DNA from: Spirosoma arboris
Lineage (GTDB): Bacteria; Bacteroidota; Bacteroidia; Cytophagales; Spirosomataceae
Direction: 5' to 3'
Assembly (NCBI RefSeq): GCF_009754945.1
Contig: NZ_WPIN01000017.1
Location: 1 to 64,000 of the forward strand
Length of the DNA stretch: 64,000 bases
Below the pieces are notes generated by a model. That model searched no databases, had not been told where the DNA came from, and worked only from the letters and a program-made list of their open reading frames with translations. This document shows, piece by piece, positions 43,683 to 51,208 of this stretch. Positions within the stretch are counted from its first letter, which is position 1, and each line of letters begins with the position of its first letter. Both the position numbers and the translations under genes were made by a program.

Positions 43683-43981
43683 AGAGTTAGTTAGTAGGTT
43701 ATCTAGTAGATAGCTTATATTGTGCCATTTCTATAATTGGTCGATGTAACCGTCCATTCTTATTCTTTTATCAATTCATTATCAATCAATTAAAGATTAA
43801 TTCATAGAAAGTTCAGTTGGCTTTACCTGTTGATTTCCTACCAGATCTGTAGAATTTATCAGAGGTGGTGTGTATGTTTTTACCCACTCAATTCCACAAA
43901 AAAACCAGCTCTGTGTAAAAGCTGGTTAACTATTAAGTTTATGCTTACTGAAATTTGAGTACGTCGGATGCGCCTAGTCGC
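43683..43981. other. Intergenic region with a palindrome and a terminator
   Basis: TATCTA-G-TAGATA (43700-43712) is close to the start of the 70-residue gene and may be an operator. A terminator for the kinase gene is at 43897-43927. No other feature is visible in this 299-bp gap. Confidence 0.5.
43897..43927 (-). terminator. Terminator of the hybrid histidine kinase gene
   Basis: AACCAGCT (43903-43910) pairs with AGCTGGTT (43920-43927). On the minus strand a T run follows (A residues at 43898-43904). Confidence 0.75.
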
Positions 43982-45454
43982 TTATTTCGGAAACAACAAT
44001 CGGAATGTGGTCCCCTCTCCCACCTTGCTTTCTACTTCAATTGACCCTTTATGGCTATTAATAATATTCTGAGTTGCTGTTAATCCCAATCCCATACCAC
44101 CCGACTTGCCTGTAAAGAAAGGATCAAAGAGTCGTTGTCTATCTGATTCACTAATGCCACCGCCATTATCACTTACCTCTACACATACTCGATTGTTATC
44201 GGTGCAATTCGTTCGCACAGACAGTACACCTTTACCCTCTTCCATTGCTTCGACGGCATTGACCAGAATATTGAGCAACGCCGTCTTCACCTGATCGCGG
44301 TCAAGTAACGCCTGGCAATCGTCGTTTGTGAAATGCGTTTCAAGTCGCATTCGTTTCAGCTTAATCCGATCACTAACCAGTTGTAGCGTCTCTTTGACAA
44401 CTCCATTGAAATCCTGTTTTTTCCGATCCAGATCGCGGGGTTTCGAAGAGTTGAGCATTTCTGTGATGAGTTGCCCAATACGGTCTACATTGCGACCAAT
44501 AATGTCGGTAAACATGCCAACATACTCACTATCGGTATCCAGTTCGTCTTTGAGTTGTTCCAGAGCCAGACTAAGGTTGGTAAGCGGATTACGCACCTCG
44601 TGAGCAATGCTACGGGCAATTTTGCCTGTCATTGTTAGCTTCTCGGCCAAAATCAGATCTTGCTGAGCTCGTTTCTGATCGGTAATGTCACGTACGATTC
44701 CCTGATACCACTCTGGATGGCCAATCATATCCTCAACAGACCAAACTGAAATCATACAAATCCGTTTACGTCCATTACGATGAATAAGTGTTGTTTCGAA
44801 GTCCTTAATCTGACCGTGCTCACGAACATTAAATCGTAGATTACGTAAATGATTCAGATCGGCAAAAAGTCGCGCTGGATTCAGGTGTCGGAGTTCATCC
44901 CGGCTGTAGCCTAACAATCGCTCAACAGATGAGTTGGCGTCCTGAAAACGAAGTTCGTCATTGGCCACAAAAATGGCGTCGATTGAGCGCTCAAACAGAG
45001 TTCGGTATTTATTTTCTTTTTGGGCAACTTCGGCCAGCACGCTGGCCTGCCGAAGCGCATAGCGAATACTACGGCCGAGAAGTTGCGCGTCGATACGCCC
45101 TTTCACTAAATAATCGGCAGCTCCCAGCTCAAGAGCCGATTGATCGACGGTTAGGTCGTCCTGCCCTGTAAGCAGGATCATAGGGGCGCGACAACCCATT
45201 CGGAAAGCCTCCTGAATCAGATCAATACCCGTATAAGGACCCAGGCGATAATCAACCAGATACACATCGTAATTACCAGTGTCAATGGCTGCCAGTCCAC
45301 GGTCATAGCTATCTACCCAATCAAGTTTGATCGAGGCATTTTCCCTAACTGAAACTAAGGCTTTGGTAAGCAGATAATCATCTTCGTCATCTTCAATGAG
45401 AAGGATGCGAATCGTTTCCTTTTTTTCAATAACATCGAGAGCAGCAGGTATCAT
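43982..45454 (-). CDS. Receiver-PAS-histidine kinase
   Basis: A 490-residue cytoplasmic signalling protein with unusual order: an N-terminal receiver (about 15-130; EDDEDD pocket, phospho-acceptor Asp68 in YLVDYRLG, Lys in YLVKGR), a PAS domain (about 145-262), HisKA with His285 in IAHEVRNPLTNL, and HATPase with LLNILVNAVEAMEEG, SDNGGGIS and GMGLGL. There is no membrane segment. Because the receiver comes first, its kinase activity may be set by another kinase. It is followed by separate response regulators in the same region. Confidence 0.93.
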   Translation of the reverse strand: MIPAALDVIEKKETIRILLIEDDEDDYLLTKALVSVRENASIKLDWVDSYDRGLAAIDTGNYDVYLVDYRLGPYTGIDLIQEAFRMGCRAPMILLTGQDDLTVDQSALELGAADYLVKGRIDAQLLGRSIRYALRQASVLAEVAQKENKYRTLFERSIDAIFVANDELRFQDANSSVERLLGYSRDELRHLNPARLFADLNHLRNLRFNVREHGQIKDFETTLIHRNGRKRICMISVWSVEDMIGHPEWYQGIVRDITDQKRAQQDLILAEKLTMTGKIARSIAHEVRNPLTNLSLALEQLKDELDTDSEYVGMFTDIIGRNVDRIGQLITEMLNSSKPRDLDRKKQDFNGVVKETLQLVSDRIKLKRMRLETHFTNDDCQALLDRDQVKTALLNILVNAVEAMEEGKGVLSVRTNCTDNNRVCVEVSDNGGGISESDRQRLFDPFFTGKSGGMGLGLTATQNIINSHKGSIEVESKVGEGTTFRLLFPK

Positions 45455-45537
45455 AAACCGTGAGTAGTTGGCAGTGAAATTGACAGTATGCAGTAATTAG
45501 CGATAGTGTTTACCTATAAGGGCTCACTGTATCCTGT

Positions 45538-45957
45538 TTATGGTAATTTAACGGTATCTATCCAGTATGTTTTCAAAGCACTCACCATTTCAACCAACCG
45601 ATTAAAATTAAATGGCTTTGTTACAAATGAATTAACGCCGAGATTATAGGTTTTCAGTACATCTTCATCGGCAGATGAGGTAGTCATAACCACCACTGGT
45701 AACCGGCGAAGTTTAGGATCATCTTTAATTTCATTAAGCGCCTGAAAGCCATTTTTCCGGGGCATATTCAGGTCCAAAATCAATAAATTAGGCCAGGGAG
45801 CATTCTGATCGTTATAACGGCCCTCCTGGCGTAGATATTCCATCAACTCTTCACCATCTTCAACAAATTGAATATTCTGTGTATAACCACTCTGACGAAG
45901 TGCCTTATCCATAAACAGGCGATCATCTGTATCATCATCAGCAATCAGAATGGTCAT
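45538..45957 (-). CDS. Single-domain response regulator (Rcp1/CheY-like)
   Basis: A 139-residue stand-alone receiver. It has the acidic pocket ADDDTDD (6-12), phospho-acceptor Asp62 in LLILDLNMPRKNG, Thr/Ser in VVMTTSSADED and Lys in FVTKPF. The insertion before beta-3 (NDQNAPWPN) is typical of Rcp1-type regulators that pair with phytochrome-like kinases. ATG 45957 gives the canonical N terminus. It is 83 bp upstream of the hybrid kinase on the same strand. Confidence 0.92.
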   Translation of the reverse strand: MTILIADDDTDDRLFMDKALRQSGYTQNIQFVEDGEELMEYLRQEGRYNDQNAPWPNLLILDLNMPRKNGFQALNEIKDDPKLRRLPVVVMTTSSADEDVLKTYNLGVNSFVTKPFNFNRLVEMVSALKTYWIDTVKLP

Positions 45958-45987
45958 GGATGTAAGTCTACGGTGCATACGGGTCAA

Positions 45988-46595
45988 TAAAAGTTACGGC
46001 GACTAAGTGCTAATCAAATTTCTACGTTTAGGTAATCGGTAAACCACCCTTACGTTCCTATCCGGTTAGCGATTCTGACTCTATTTGTACTGATTTTATA
46101 AATTTCTCTCTCCTCCAAAATTACTCAAAAACATCAATTTATTAACGTATAATTTACTAGTACATAGGATACAGGGCTCTATCTTGATACAAGTCATGTT
46201 CATACCTACCTAAATGCGCAGTAACTACTTTTTCTTCACTCTAGGCTCATCAATGACCTATCATCTAGCTATCAATTAGTTACAAATAAATTAATGTAAA
46301 GCATTGGGCCTTTCGAGATAGTTTTTCTATGGGCAGATTAGCGTGCAATTCTGTTTATCAAATGACCTTCTTCGGTTACTGAAATTGAATGATGGCTTCT
46401 ACAATTTGGGGAATTTCTTACTCGCCCTTTCTAGGAAATTCAGGTAATCCATCAGCTTTCAGGTGTCTCATAAATCTAAGTAAATCAGGCACAAAAGGCC
46501 ATTTCAGGCAGATTGGTTGACTTTGGCACGAATTTAACACAGTACTTAGCCAGGATAGGTATAATTTATAGCCTGCTCGTAAATCAAAAAACGTT
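45988..46595. other. 608-bp intergenic region upstream of the PorT-like gene
   Basis: AT-rich, with no supported open frame. It contains TAGCTATCAATTAGTTA (46266-46282), nearly identical to the palindrome upstream of the OmpA gene. A stretch TTGACTTTGGCACG about 80 bp before the next gene may be part of a promoter. Otherwise empty to my reading. Confidence 0.55.
46266..46282. promoter_or_regulatory. Palindrome TAGCTAT-CAA-TTAGTTA
   Basis: It matches 15 of 17 positions of the palindrome at 38441-38457 and has the same CAA spacer. It stands about 314 bp before the PorT-like gene and about 309 bp before the start of the divergent receiver gene at 45957. Confidence 0.4.
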
Positions 46596-47240
46596 ATGAA
46601 CCATTCAACAAAAATCTTATTTGCAGTCGCTATGCTTACGGCAGGCGCCCTAATTTTTAATTCGACAGATGCTAGCGCACAGGGAAAAACGCGGGTCGGA
46701 TTAAAAGGTGGTTTAAATGCAAGTTCACTCTTCTATGACAGCCAGGGAGCTACTAACAAAAACGAACGTATTGGCTTTCACCTAGGTGTATTCTCGCAAA
46801 TACCGGTCAGTGAGTTTTTTGCCATTCAGCCAGAGTTGCTCTATATGACCAAAGGCGCGTCGGCAACGTATAACGTTATTGGGTTTACGGGCAAAAATAC
46901 GTTCAAACTCAATTATGCTGAATTACCTGTTTTGGCTACGTTTAAGTTAGGACAGGCAGTTGAATTGCAGGCGGGTCCGTATGTGTCTTATCTGTTGAAT
47001 TCAAACATCAACTCAAATGGCGATTTTGGTAACGGATCAAGTGCACTCAACCGGGATAATTTCAATAAGGTTGACTATGGGATTGCGGGGGGACTGAACC
47101 TTTACTTTGGCAAAGCATTTATCGGTGCTCGCTATGAGCAGGGATTACAAAACATTGCCAACAGCGGTGCGGCCAACACAATACTGGGAAATGCTAAAAA
47201 TGGCGTCGGCCTGCTTTCGGTTGGATTTAGCGTGAACTAA
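46596..47240 (+). CDS. PorT-family outer membrane beta-barrel protein
   Basis: A 214-residue outer membrane protein. It has a signal peptide (about 1-29) and alternating beta-barrel strands starting RVGLKGGLNASSLFY, with FFAIQPELLYMTKGA and a C-terminal strand ending in GLLSVGFSVN. This is the PorT/OMP_b-brl_2 layout with about eight strands. No catalytic role is expected. A perfect 22-bp hairpin follows the stop codon. Confidence 0.9.
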   Translation: MNHSTKILFAVAMLTAGALIFNSTDASAQGKTRVGLKGGLNASSLFYDSQGATNKNERIGFHLGVFSQIPVSEFFAIQPELLYMTKGASATYNVIGFTGKNTFKLNYAELPVLATFKLGQAVELQAGPYVSYLLNSNINSNGDFGNGSSALNRDNFNKVDYGIAGGLNLYFGKAFIGARYEQGLQNIANSGAANTILGNAKNGVGLLSVGFSVN

Positions 47241-47300
47241 AGAAGTGGTAAGTGGCTGGCGCTAGATATACTAATTATGCGCCAGCCACTTACCACTTCT
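47241..47300. repeat. Perfect 22-bp inverted repeat with AAGTGGTAAGTGG words
   Basis: The arms 47241-47262 and 47279-47300 are exact reverse complements around a 16-nt loop. It starts at the base after the PorT-like stop codon. A further ACTTACCACTTCC lies at about 47309-47321, so the vocabulary is repeated up to the convergent gene's stop codon. Confidence 0.9.
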
Positions 47301-47323
47301 TAACTTACTACTTACCACTTCCT

Positions 47324-48805
47324 TTACAAATGAATATCGTACGCTTTCAACTTGTTGTAAAGCGTTTTACGGTCGATGTTGAGGACTTCGGCAGCTTTGG
47401 TTTTATTGTAGCCTGTTTTCTCCAGTACTTTCAAAATAGCGGCCCGTTCAGCATTTTCAGATACCGACTTCAAATTAGCTGCCGATTGGCTAAAGACCGG
47501 TACACCGGGCCGTGCCGGGTCGTAATTGATCTGAATATTACCACTGTTTGTATCTTCGGGCGTAAGATACTGGGGAGAAATAATTTCATGAGGCAATACA
47601 TCGGCTTCAATATAGTCGCCCTGAGTAAGTAATACGGCCCTTTTCACCACATTCTGCAACTCGCGCAGATTACCATGCCAGTAGTATTCCTTTAGTTTCT
47701 CTTTCGCTTCTTCCTCAAAACCCTGAATATCCTTCTCTAGTTGCTGATTGGCCAGTTCCAGAAAGTGTTCAGCAAAAATCATAATATCGGATTTACGCTC
47801 GCGTAAAGGCGATAAGTGCATTTCAAATTCAGCAATTCTGTGATAGATATCTTCCCGGAATTTTCCTTGCCGAACAGCCTCGCGCAGGTCTTCATTGGTA
47901 GCAACAATAATCCGTACATCGACTGGAATATCCTGGTTACTACCAATACGACGGATTTTGCGTTCCTGTAGTACCCGTAGCAATTTAATCTGGTTGTCGT
48001 ACGACAGATTTCCAATTTCATCCAGAAAGATGGTGCCCCCATTGGCAAATTCAAAGCTACCGGCCTTATCAGACATGGCGCCCGTGAATGACCCTTTCAC
48101 ATGGCCAAACAATTCACTACCGGCTAATTCTTTTCCAAGGGCACCACAATCAATTGCGACAAATGGTTTATCAGCACGTTTGCTTTTCAAATGAATAGCA
48201 TTGGCGACAAACTCCTTACCTGTACCGGTTTCGCCGGTTATAATAACCGACATGTCGGTAGGCGCAATCAGATCAATATGTTTCTGGAGTTGCTCAGCGG
48301 CACGGCTTCTTCCAAAAATAAACCGTTTACCATCGGGCGTTAAGGGGACTTTAACGGGCGCTTGTTTTACGGCACCTACTTTCGCTGTATTCGCTGTAGC
48401 CGTAGCCGTTGTTGGTGAACTTTTCGCTTGATTTAACGACTGCAAACGCCGTTCGAGAGCTGCTTTTATCGTATACAGTATTTCGTCAGGATAAAGCGGT
48501 TTTGTTACGTAATCATAAGCCCCATGTTTCACCGTCTGCACAGCCATCCGAACATCAGAATAGCCCGTGATGATAATGACAGCAGTAGTAGGGTGCATAA
48601 CCTTGATACGACGGAGCATTTCGAGACCGTCAATATCAGGAAGTTTAAAATCGCAAATGACTAACTCAAAAGCTTCTTTCCGTAACAGAACCAGCCCATC
48701 ATCTCCCCGCTGTACCGACGCCGTTTTATAGCCTTGCTTGCCCAGAAAACGCTCCAGAAGCAGGCATATATCATTGTTATCGTCAATAATCAGAATTTTT
48801 TCCAT
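47324..48805 (-). CDS. NtrC-type sigma-54-dependent response regulator
   Basis: A 493-residue enhancer-binding protein. It has a receiver (about 1-120; Asp8/Asp9, phospho-acceptor Asp52 in LVICDFKLP), an Ala/Thr-rich linker (about 130-160), and an AAA+ domain (about 170-400) with Walker A GETGTGKEF and the sigma-54 contact loop GSFTGA (a variant of GAFTGA). The Walker B is GGTIFLDEIG. The C terminus is a Fis-type HTH (about 450-490, NKTKAAEVLNIDRKTLYNKL). ATG 48805 was chosen over a longer frame. A consensus housekeeping-type promoter lies upstream, inside the 3' end of the next regulator gene. Confidence 0.95.
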   Translation of the reverse strand: MEKILIIDDNNDICLLLERFLGKQGYKTASVQRGDDGLVLLRKEAFELVICDFKLPDIDGLEMLRRIKVMHPTTAVIIITGYSDVRMAVQTVKHGAYDYVTKPLYPDEILYTIKAALERRLQSLNQAKSSPTTATATANTAKVGAVKQAPVKVPLTPDGKRFIFGRSRAAEQLQKHIDLIAPTDMSVIITGETGTGKEFVANAIHLKSKRADKPFVAIDCGALGKELAGSELFGHVKGSFTGAMSDKAGSFEFANGGTIFLDEIGNLSYDNQIKLLRVLQERKIRRIGSNQDIPVDVRIIVATNEDLREAVRQGKFREDIYHRIAEFEMHLSPLRERKSDIMIFAEHFLELANQQLEKDIQGFEEEAKEKLKEYYWHGNLRELQNVVKRAVLLTQGDYIEADVLPHEIISPQYLTPEDTNSGNIQINYDPARPGVPVFSQSAANLKSVSENAERAAILKVLEKTGYNKTKAAEVLNIDRKTLYNKLKAYDIHL

Positions 48806-48880
48806 GAAGCGGCATTGAACTTGTTCAGACAGACCATGTCCAGTAATGAACAACGAAAAAATCTACCTTAGCTGTATGAA

Positions 48881-48911
48881 CAAAGTTACTCAAACCTGAA
48901 TGGTTTGCAAA
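48881..48911 (-). promoter_or_regulatory. Promoter of the NtrC-type regulator gene
   Basis: On the minus strand TTTG (+ strand 48908-48911) is followed after 19 nt by TAACTTTG (+ strand 48881-48888), an exact TTG / TAnnTTTG match. The start codon at 48805 is about 75 nt downstream. The -33 element lies inside the end of the upstream receiver gene. Confidence 0.55.
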
Positions 48912-49291
48912 GCCATCTCTACCGAACGGCGCGTGAACGGTTTACCAATAAAATAATCGGCTCCCTGCTCAGTAGCCCGACGACGTTCGGCCTGTCCATC
49001 GAACGCACTGATCATAATAATCTTAGCTTCAGTTTGGTCTTCTTTAATAGTAGGCAGAAGATCAAAACCTAATCCATCTGGCAGATTTAGATCCAGGAAA
49101 ATAGCATCGAATTTCTGTGTATGCAGGCATTGACGACCTTCTTCAATAAAATGGGCGCAGGTAGGCTGGTAGCCCAGGCGACGTAACAAACCCGATAGCA
49201 ACAGACAGATATCAGCCTCATCATCTACAATCAATACACGTTTGGCGAGCAGCGCTGTATTGACGGGAATCGGCCTATATTGTTGTCCCAT
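48890..49291 (-). CDS. Single-domain response regulator
   Basis: A 133-residue receiver protein. It has the VLIVDDEADICLLL pocket (about 19-32), phospho-acceptor Asp67 in IFLDLNLPDG, Ser in IIMISAFDGQ and Lys in YFIGKPF. There is no output domain. A GTG start at 49318 is possible, but ATG 49291 is preferred. It lies upstream of the sigma-54 activator on the same strand and is likely part of the same phosphorelay. Confidence 0.9.
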   Translation of the reverse strand: MGQQYRPIPVNTALLAKRVLIVDDEADICLLLSGLLRRLGYQPTCAHFIEEGRQCLHTQKFDAIFLDLNLPDGLGFDLLPTIKEDQTEAKIIMISAFDGQAERRRATEQGADYFIGKPFTRRSVEMALQTIQV

Positions 49292-49528
49292 ACTAACCCC
49301 TGTTATTGTATTTACCACGGCTCATTTCGTTTTCTTTTGTGTTCTTACTACACTACTATGTATAAAATATGTGCCGAAAGTGTTTGGGCTGACTAAGTTT
49401 CGGGTAGTAACATCTATTAATACCCATTAGATTAACTAATTGCGCTTATAATTTCCTTAATTAATGTCAACGATACACGAATCCATTAGACAGCGCGCAA
49501 CAATTAATCGAGTCATTTTTCTACGCTT

Positions 49529-49546
49529 ATTCTACATGTGTAGAAT
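49529..49546. promoter_or_regulatory. Perfect palindrome ATTCTACA-TG-TGTAGAAT
   Basis: Two 8-bp arms with a 2-bp spacer form a compact, typical operator shape. It is about 200 bp upstream of the lmo0937 gene and 238 bp upstream of the divergent receiver gene. The binder is unknown. Confidence 0.45.
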
Positions 49547-49698
49547 TTAATCCACAGTTTTTGTTTTTAGAACTTACTTTCATTGCTAGCTCTTTTTTAA
49601 GAATATAACTCATTTAAATGCTCATTTACAAGCGTATAAGGGGATGTATTGAAACCAATTGCATGTTTTCACCAATATTGGCACAACTTTTTCTAATC

Positions 49699-49722
49699 AA
49701 ACTATCAATTGCGAGATAGTTT
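49699..49722. promoter_or_regulatory. Inverted repeat AAACTATC/GATAGTTT upstream of lmo0937 gene
   Basis: Exact 8-bp arms enclose AATTGCGA. The left arm extends to AACTATCAA, shared with the palindromes at 38441 and 46266. It ends 26 bp before the start codon, so it could act as operator or as leader structure. Confidence 0.45.
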
Positions 49723-49747
49723 GTTCTGATTTACTCAATAATACGTC

Positions 49748-49915
49748 ATGGGAAACCTTCTTTACACTATTGCTGTCATTTTGATTATTATCTGGCTCCT
49801 GGGCTTCTTAGGAGTTTTAGGTACGGGGATCGGCAGCAGTAGTTTAATCCATATCCTGCTGGTAATTGCAGTGATAGCGATTATTCTACGTTTGATACAG
49901 GGTCGTGGAGTGTGA
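49748..49915 (+). CDS. lmo0937-family small membrane protein (55 aa)
   Basis: ATG 49748 to TGA 49915 encodes 55 residues. The N terminus MGNLLYTIAVILIIIWLLGF is followed by a Gly-rich turn (GVLGTGIG) and a second hydrophobic stretch (HILLVIAVIAIILRLIQG). This is the lmo0937/DUF5670 pattern: two short membrane helices. The family is widespread near YtxH and other stress genes, which follow here. Function is unknown. It is too short for length-filtered gene lists. Confidence 0.88.
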   Translation: MGNLLYTIAVILIIIWLLGFLGVLGTGIGSSSLIHILLVIAVIAIILRLIQGRGV

Positions 49916-50338
49916 AGAAGGAAGTACACCAGTTATGAAATTATCACCAGTGATATAGATCATTTCTAACCATTTTGTTGCGTTAGGCGCGGTTAATCCG
50001 CAGAAAATCATTTTAGGTTAAGTACAAGTTACGGTGGGTACGGAATCCCTGCGCCAAGTTGAGCGCGGGGATTTTTTTTGTCCATGTAATGCACAACACA
50101 AGTAGCCTGTCACAAGTATTAAGGGCGCTAAAGAATTGGGGATACTATGACTATAAACTGGGACTATTGCGTAAAACGTGGACGCCCTTGTAGAAAAAAA
50201 TCCTCAACAGTGCAAACCAATACTTTAACACAATTGACTTATTTACAACCACTTATCTTATTTTTCAAGTAGTGGTACAGTATTTTCTAGTAGATTAGCG
50301 ATATTGGAACCATAAGTCATTCACCAAAGTTAGAAATC
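49916..50338. other. 423-bp region with strong terminator, possible small RNA
   Basis: A strong terminator stands at 50044-50079, about 128 nt after the lmo0937 stop. The stretch between could be a long 3' UTR or a small RNA. It has a small stem GCGGTTAATCCGC near 49988-50001. The part after 50080 holds no supported gene. Confidence 0.5.
50044..50079 (+). terminator. Strong factor-independent terminator
   Basis: AATCCCTGCGC (50044-50054) pairs with GCGCGGGGATT (50063-50073) with one T-G pair, followed by a run of eight T residues ending at 50079. This is the clearest intrinsic terminator in the window. Confidence 0.9.
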
Positions 50339-50590
50339 ATGAAATCACTACCAGGAGTTTTAGTAGGATTAGCGGTCGGCGCGGTTATTGGTATTCTGCT
50401 GGCTCCCGAAAGCGGCAAAAAAACTCGTAAACGCATCTCGTCTGAATCAGATTCGTTTTTCAAAGACTTGCAGGATCAACTACAATCAGGTCTGGACAGC
50501 ATCAAGAACCAGTATAATGATTATGTCGATTCAGCGGCCGGAAAAACGCAGGATCTGGTTAATCAGGCGAAAAAGAAGGCCAAGCAATAG
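50339..50590 (+). CDS. YtxH domain-containing protein
   Basis: An 83-residue protein: one N-terminal membrane helix with glycines (about 5-24, GVLVGLAVGAVIGILLAPESGKKTR in substance), then a charged amphipathic helix (about 30-80). The APxSGxxTR motif after the helix is diagnostic of YtxH, a general-stress family. It runs 46 bp ahead of a second YtxH gene, probably in one transcript. Confidence 0.9.
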   Translation: MKSLPGVLVGLAVGAVIGILLAPESGKKTRKRISSESDSFFKDLQDQLQSGLDSIKNQYNDYVDSAAGKTQDLVNQAKKKAKQ

Positions 50591-50636
50591 CCCGCTAATC
50601 ACCTGAAATAAACACTCACCTAAAACACAGTAAACA

Positions 50637-51008
50637 ATGAGAAGCACACGAGATTTTCTGGCCGGCATTATTACCGGCGTTGTTATTGGTCTTTTAACGG
50701 CTCCACGTAGCGGCAAAGAAACACGCGAAAAACTAACGGAAGAAGCCAACAAGCGAACCGGCGATTTAAAAGACCAGTGGGAAAAGGGAGTATCGCAAGT
50801 GAAAGAAGGATACGATCAGGCTGTTAGCCAGGTAAATCAATATACTGACAAAGCCAAAGAGCAATACAATCAGTATAAAGATCAGGCACAGGCCGCTTTT
50901 AATAAAGGTAAATCGCAGGCTAAGGATGACTATAATGACAAAGTTGAAGAACTGGCTGATAATGCTAAATCAGGCATCGATTCGGCAGAATCTTCTTTAA
51001 AAGCATAA
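50637..51008 (+). CDS. YtxH domain-containing protein, longer paralogue
   Basis: A 123-residue YtxH protein. It has a membrane helix (about 8-22, FLAGIITGVVIGLLTAPRSG), then a long amphipathic region (about 25-120) with near-repeats KEGYDQAVSQVNQYTDKAKE and QYNQYKDQAQAAF. This helical part resembles LEA-like or apolipoprotein-like repeats, suggesting membrane or protein protection under stress (inference). It is adjacent to the shorter YtxH gene; a 13-bp hairpin follows. Confidence 0.9.
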   Translation: MRSTRDFLAGIITGVVIGLLTAPRSGKETREKLTEEANKRTGDLKDQWEKGVSQVKEGYDQAVSQVNQYTDKAKEQYNQYKDQAQAAFNKGKSQAKDDYNDKVEELADNAKSGIDSAESSLKA

Positions 51009-51044
51009 GTAATAGTACCCGATTTACTCAACGTATTTGAAAAT

Positions 51045-51079
51045 GCAGTGCCTGTCGCATTATCCCCGACAGGCACTGC
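51045..51079 (+). terminator. Hairpin after the YtxH pair
   Basis: GCAGTGCCTGTCG (51045-51057) and CGACAGGCACTGC (51067-51079) form a perfect 13-bp stem with a 9-nt loop. There is no T run, but the position 37 bp after the stop codon suits an mRNA end. Confidence 0.7.
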
Positions 51080-51208
51080 TGCGTTAGGGGTTTAATAACC
51101 TTTTAATTTGGGTTTAAGAAGCCTTTAATTAGGAAAGTAGACTTTTGTAATGGCTCCTTTTACTTGCCAGCCAGGTAAAATCTATATTGTTTCAGGCGCC
51201 ATAACATT

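Larger units (their letters stand above)
49292..49747. other. 456-bp divergent intergenic region
   Basis: It separates the receiver gene from the lmo0937 gene and is AT-rich. It contains the palindrome ATTCTACATGTGTAGAAT (49529-49546) and the inverted repeat at 49699-49722. No coding frame is supported. Confidence 0.55.

Noticed and set aside
50147..50272. Open frame of about 41 codons in the spacer ahead of the YtxH genes
   Set aside because: No recognisable pattern, low-complexity Thr/Leu tail and no promoter; not supported as a gene.
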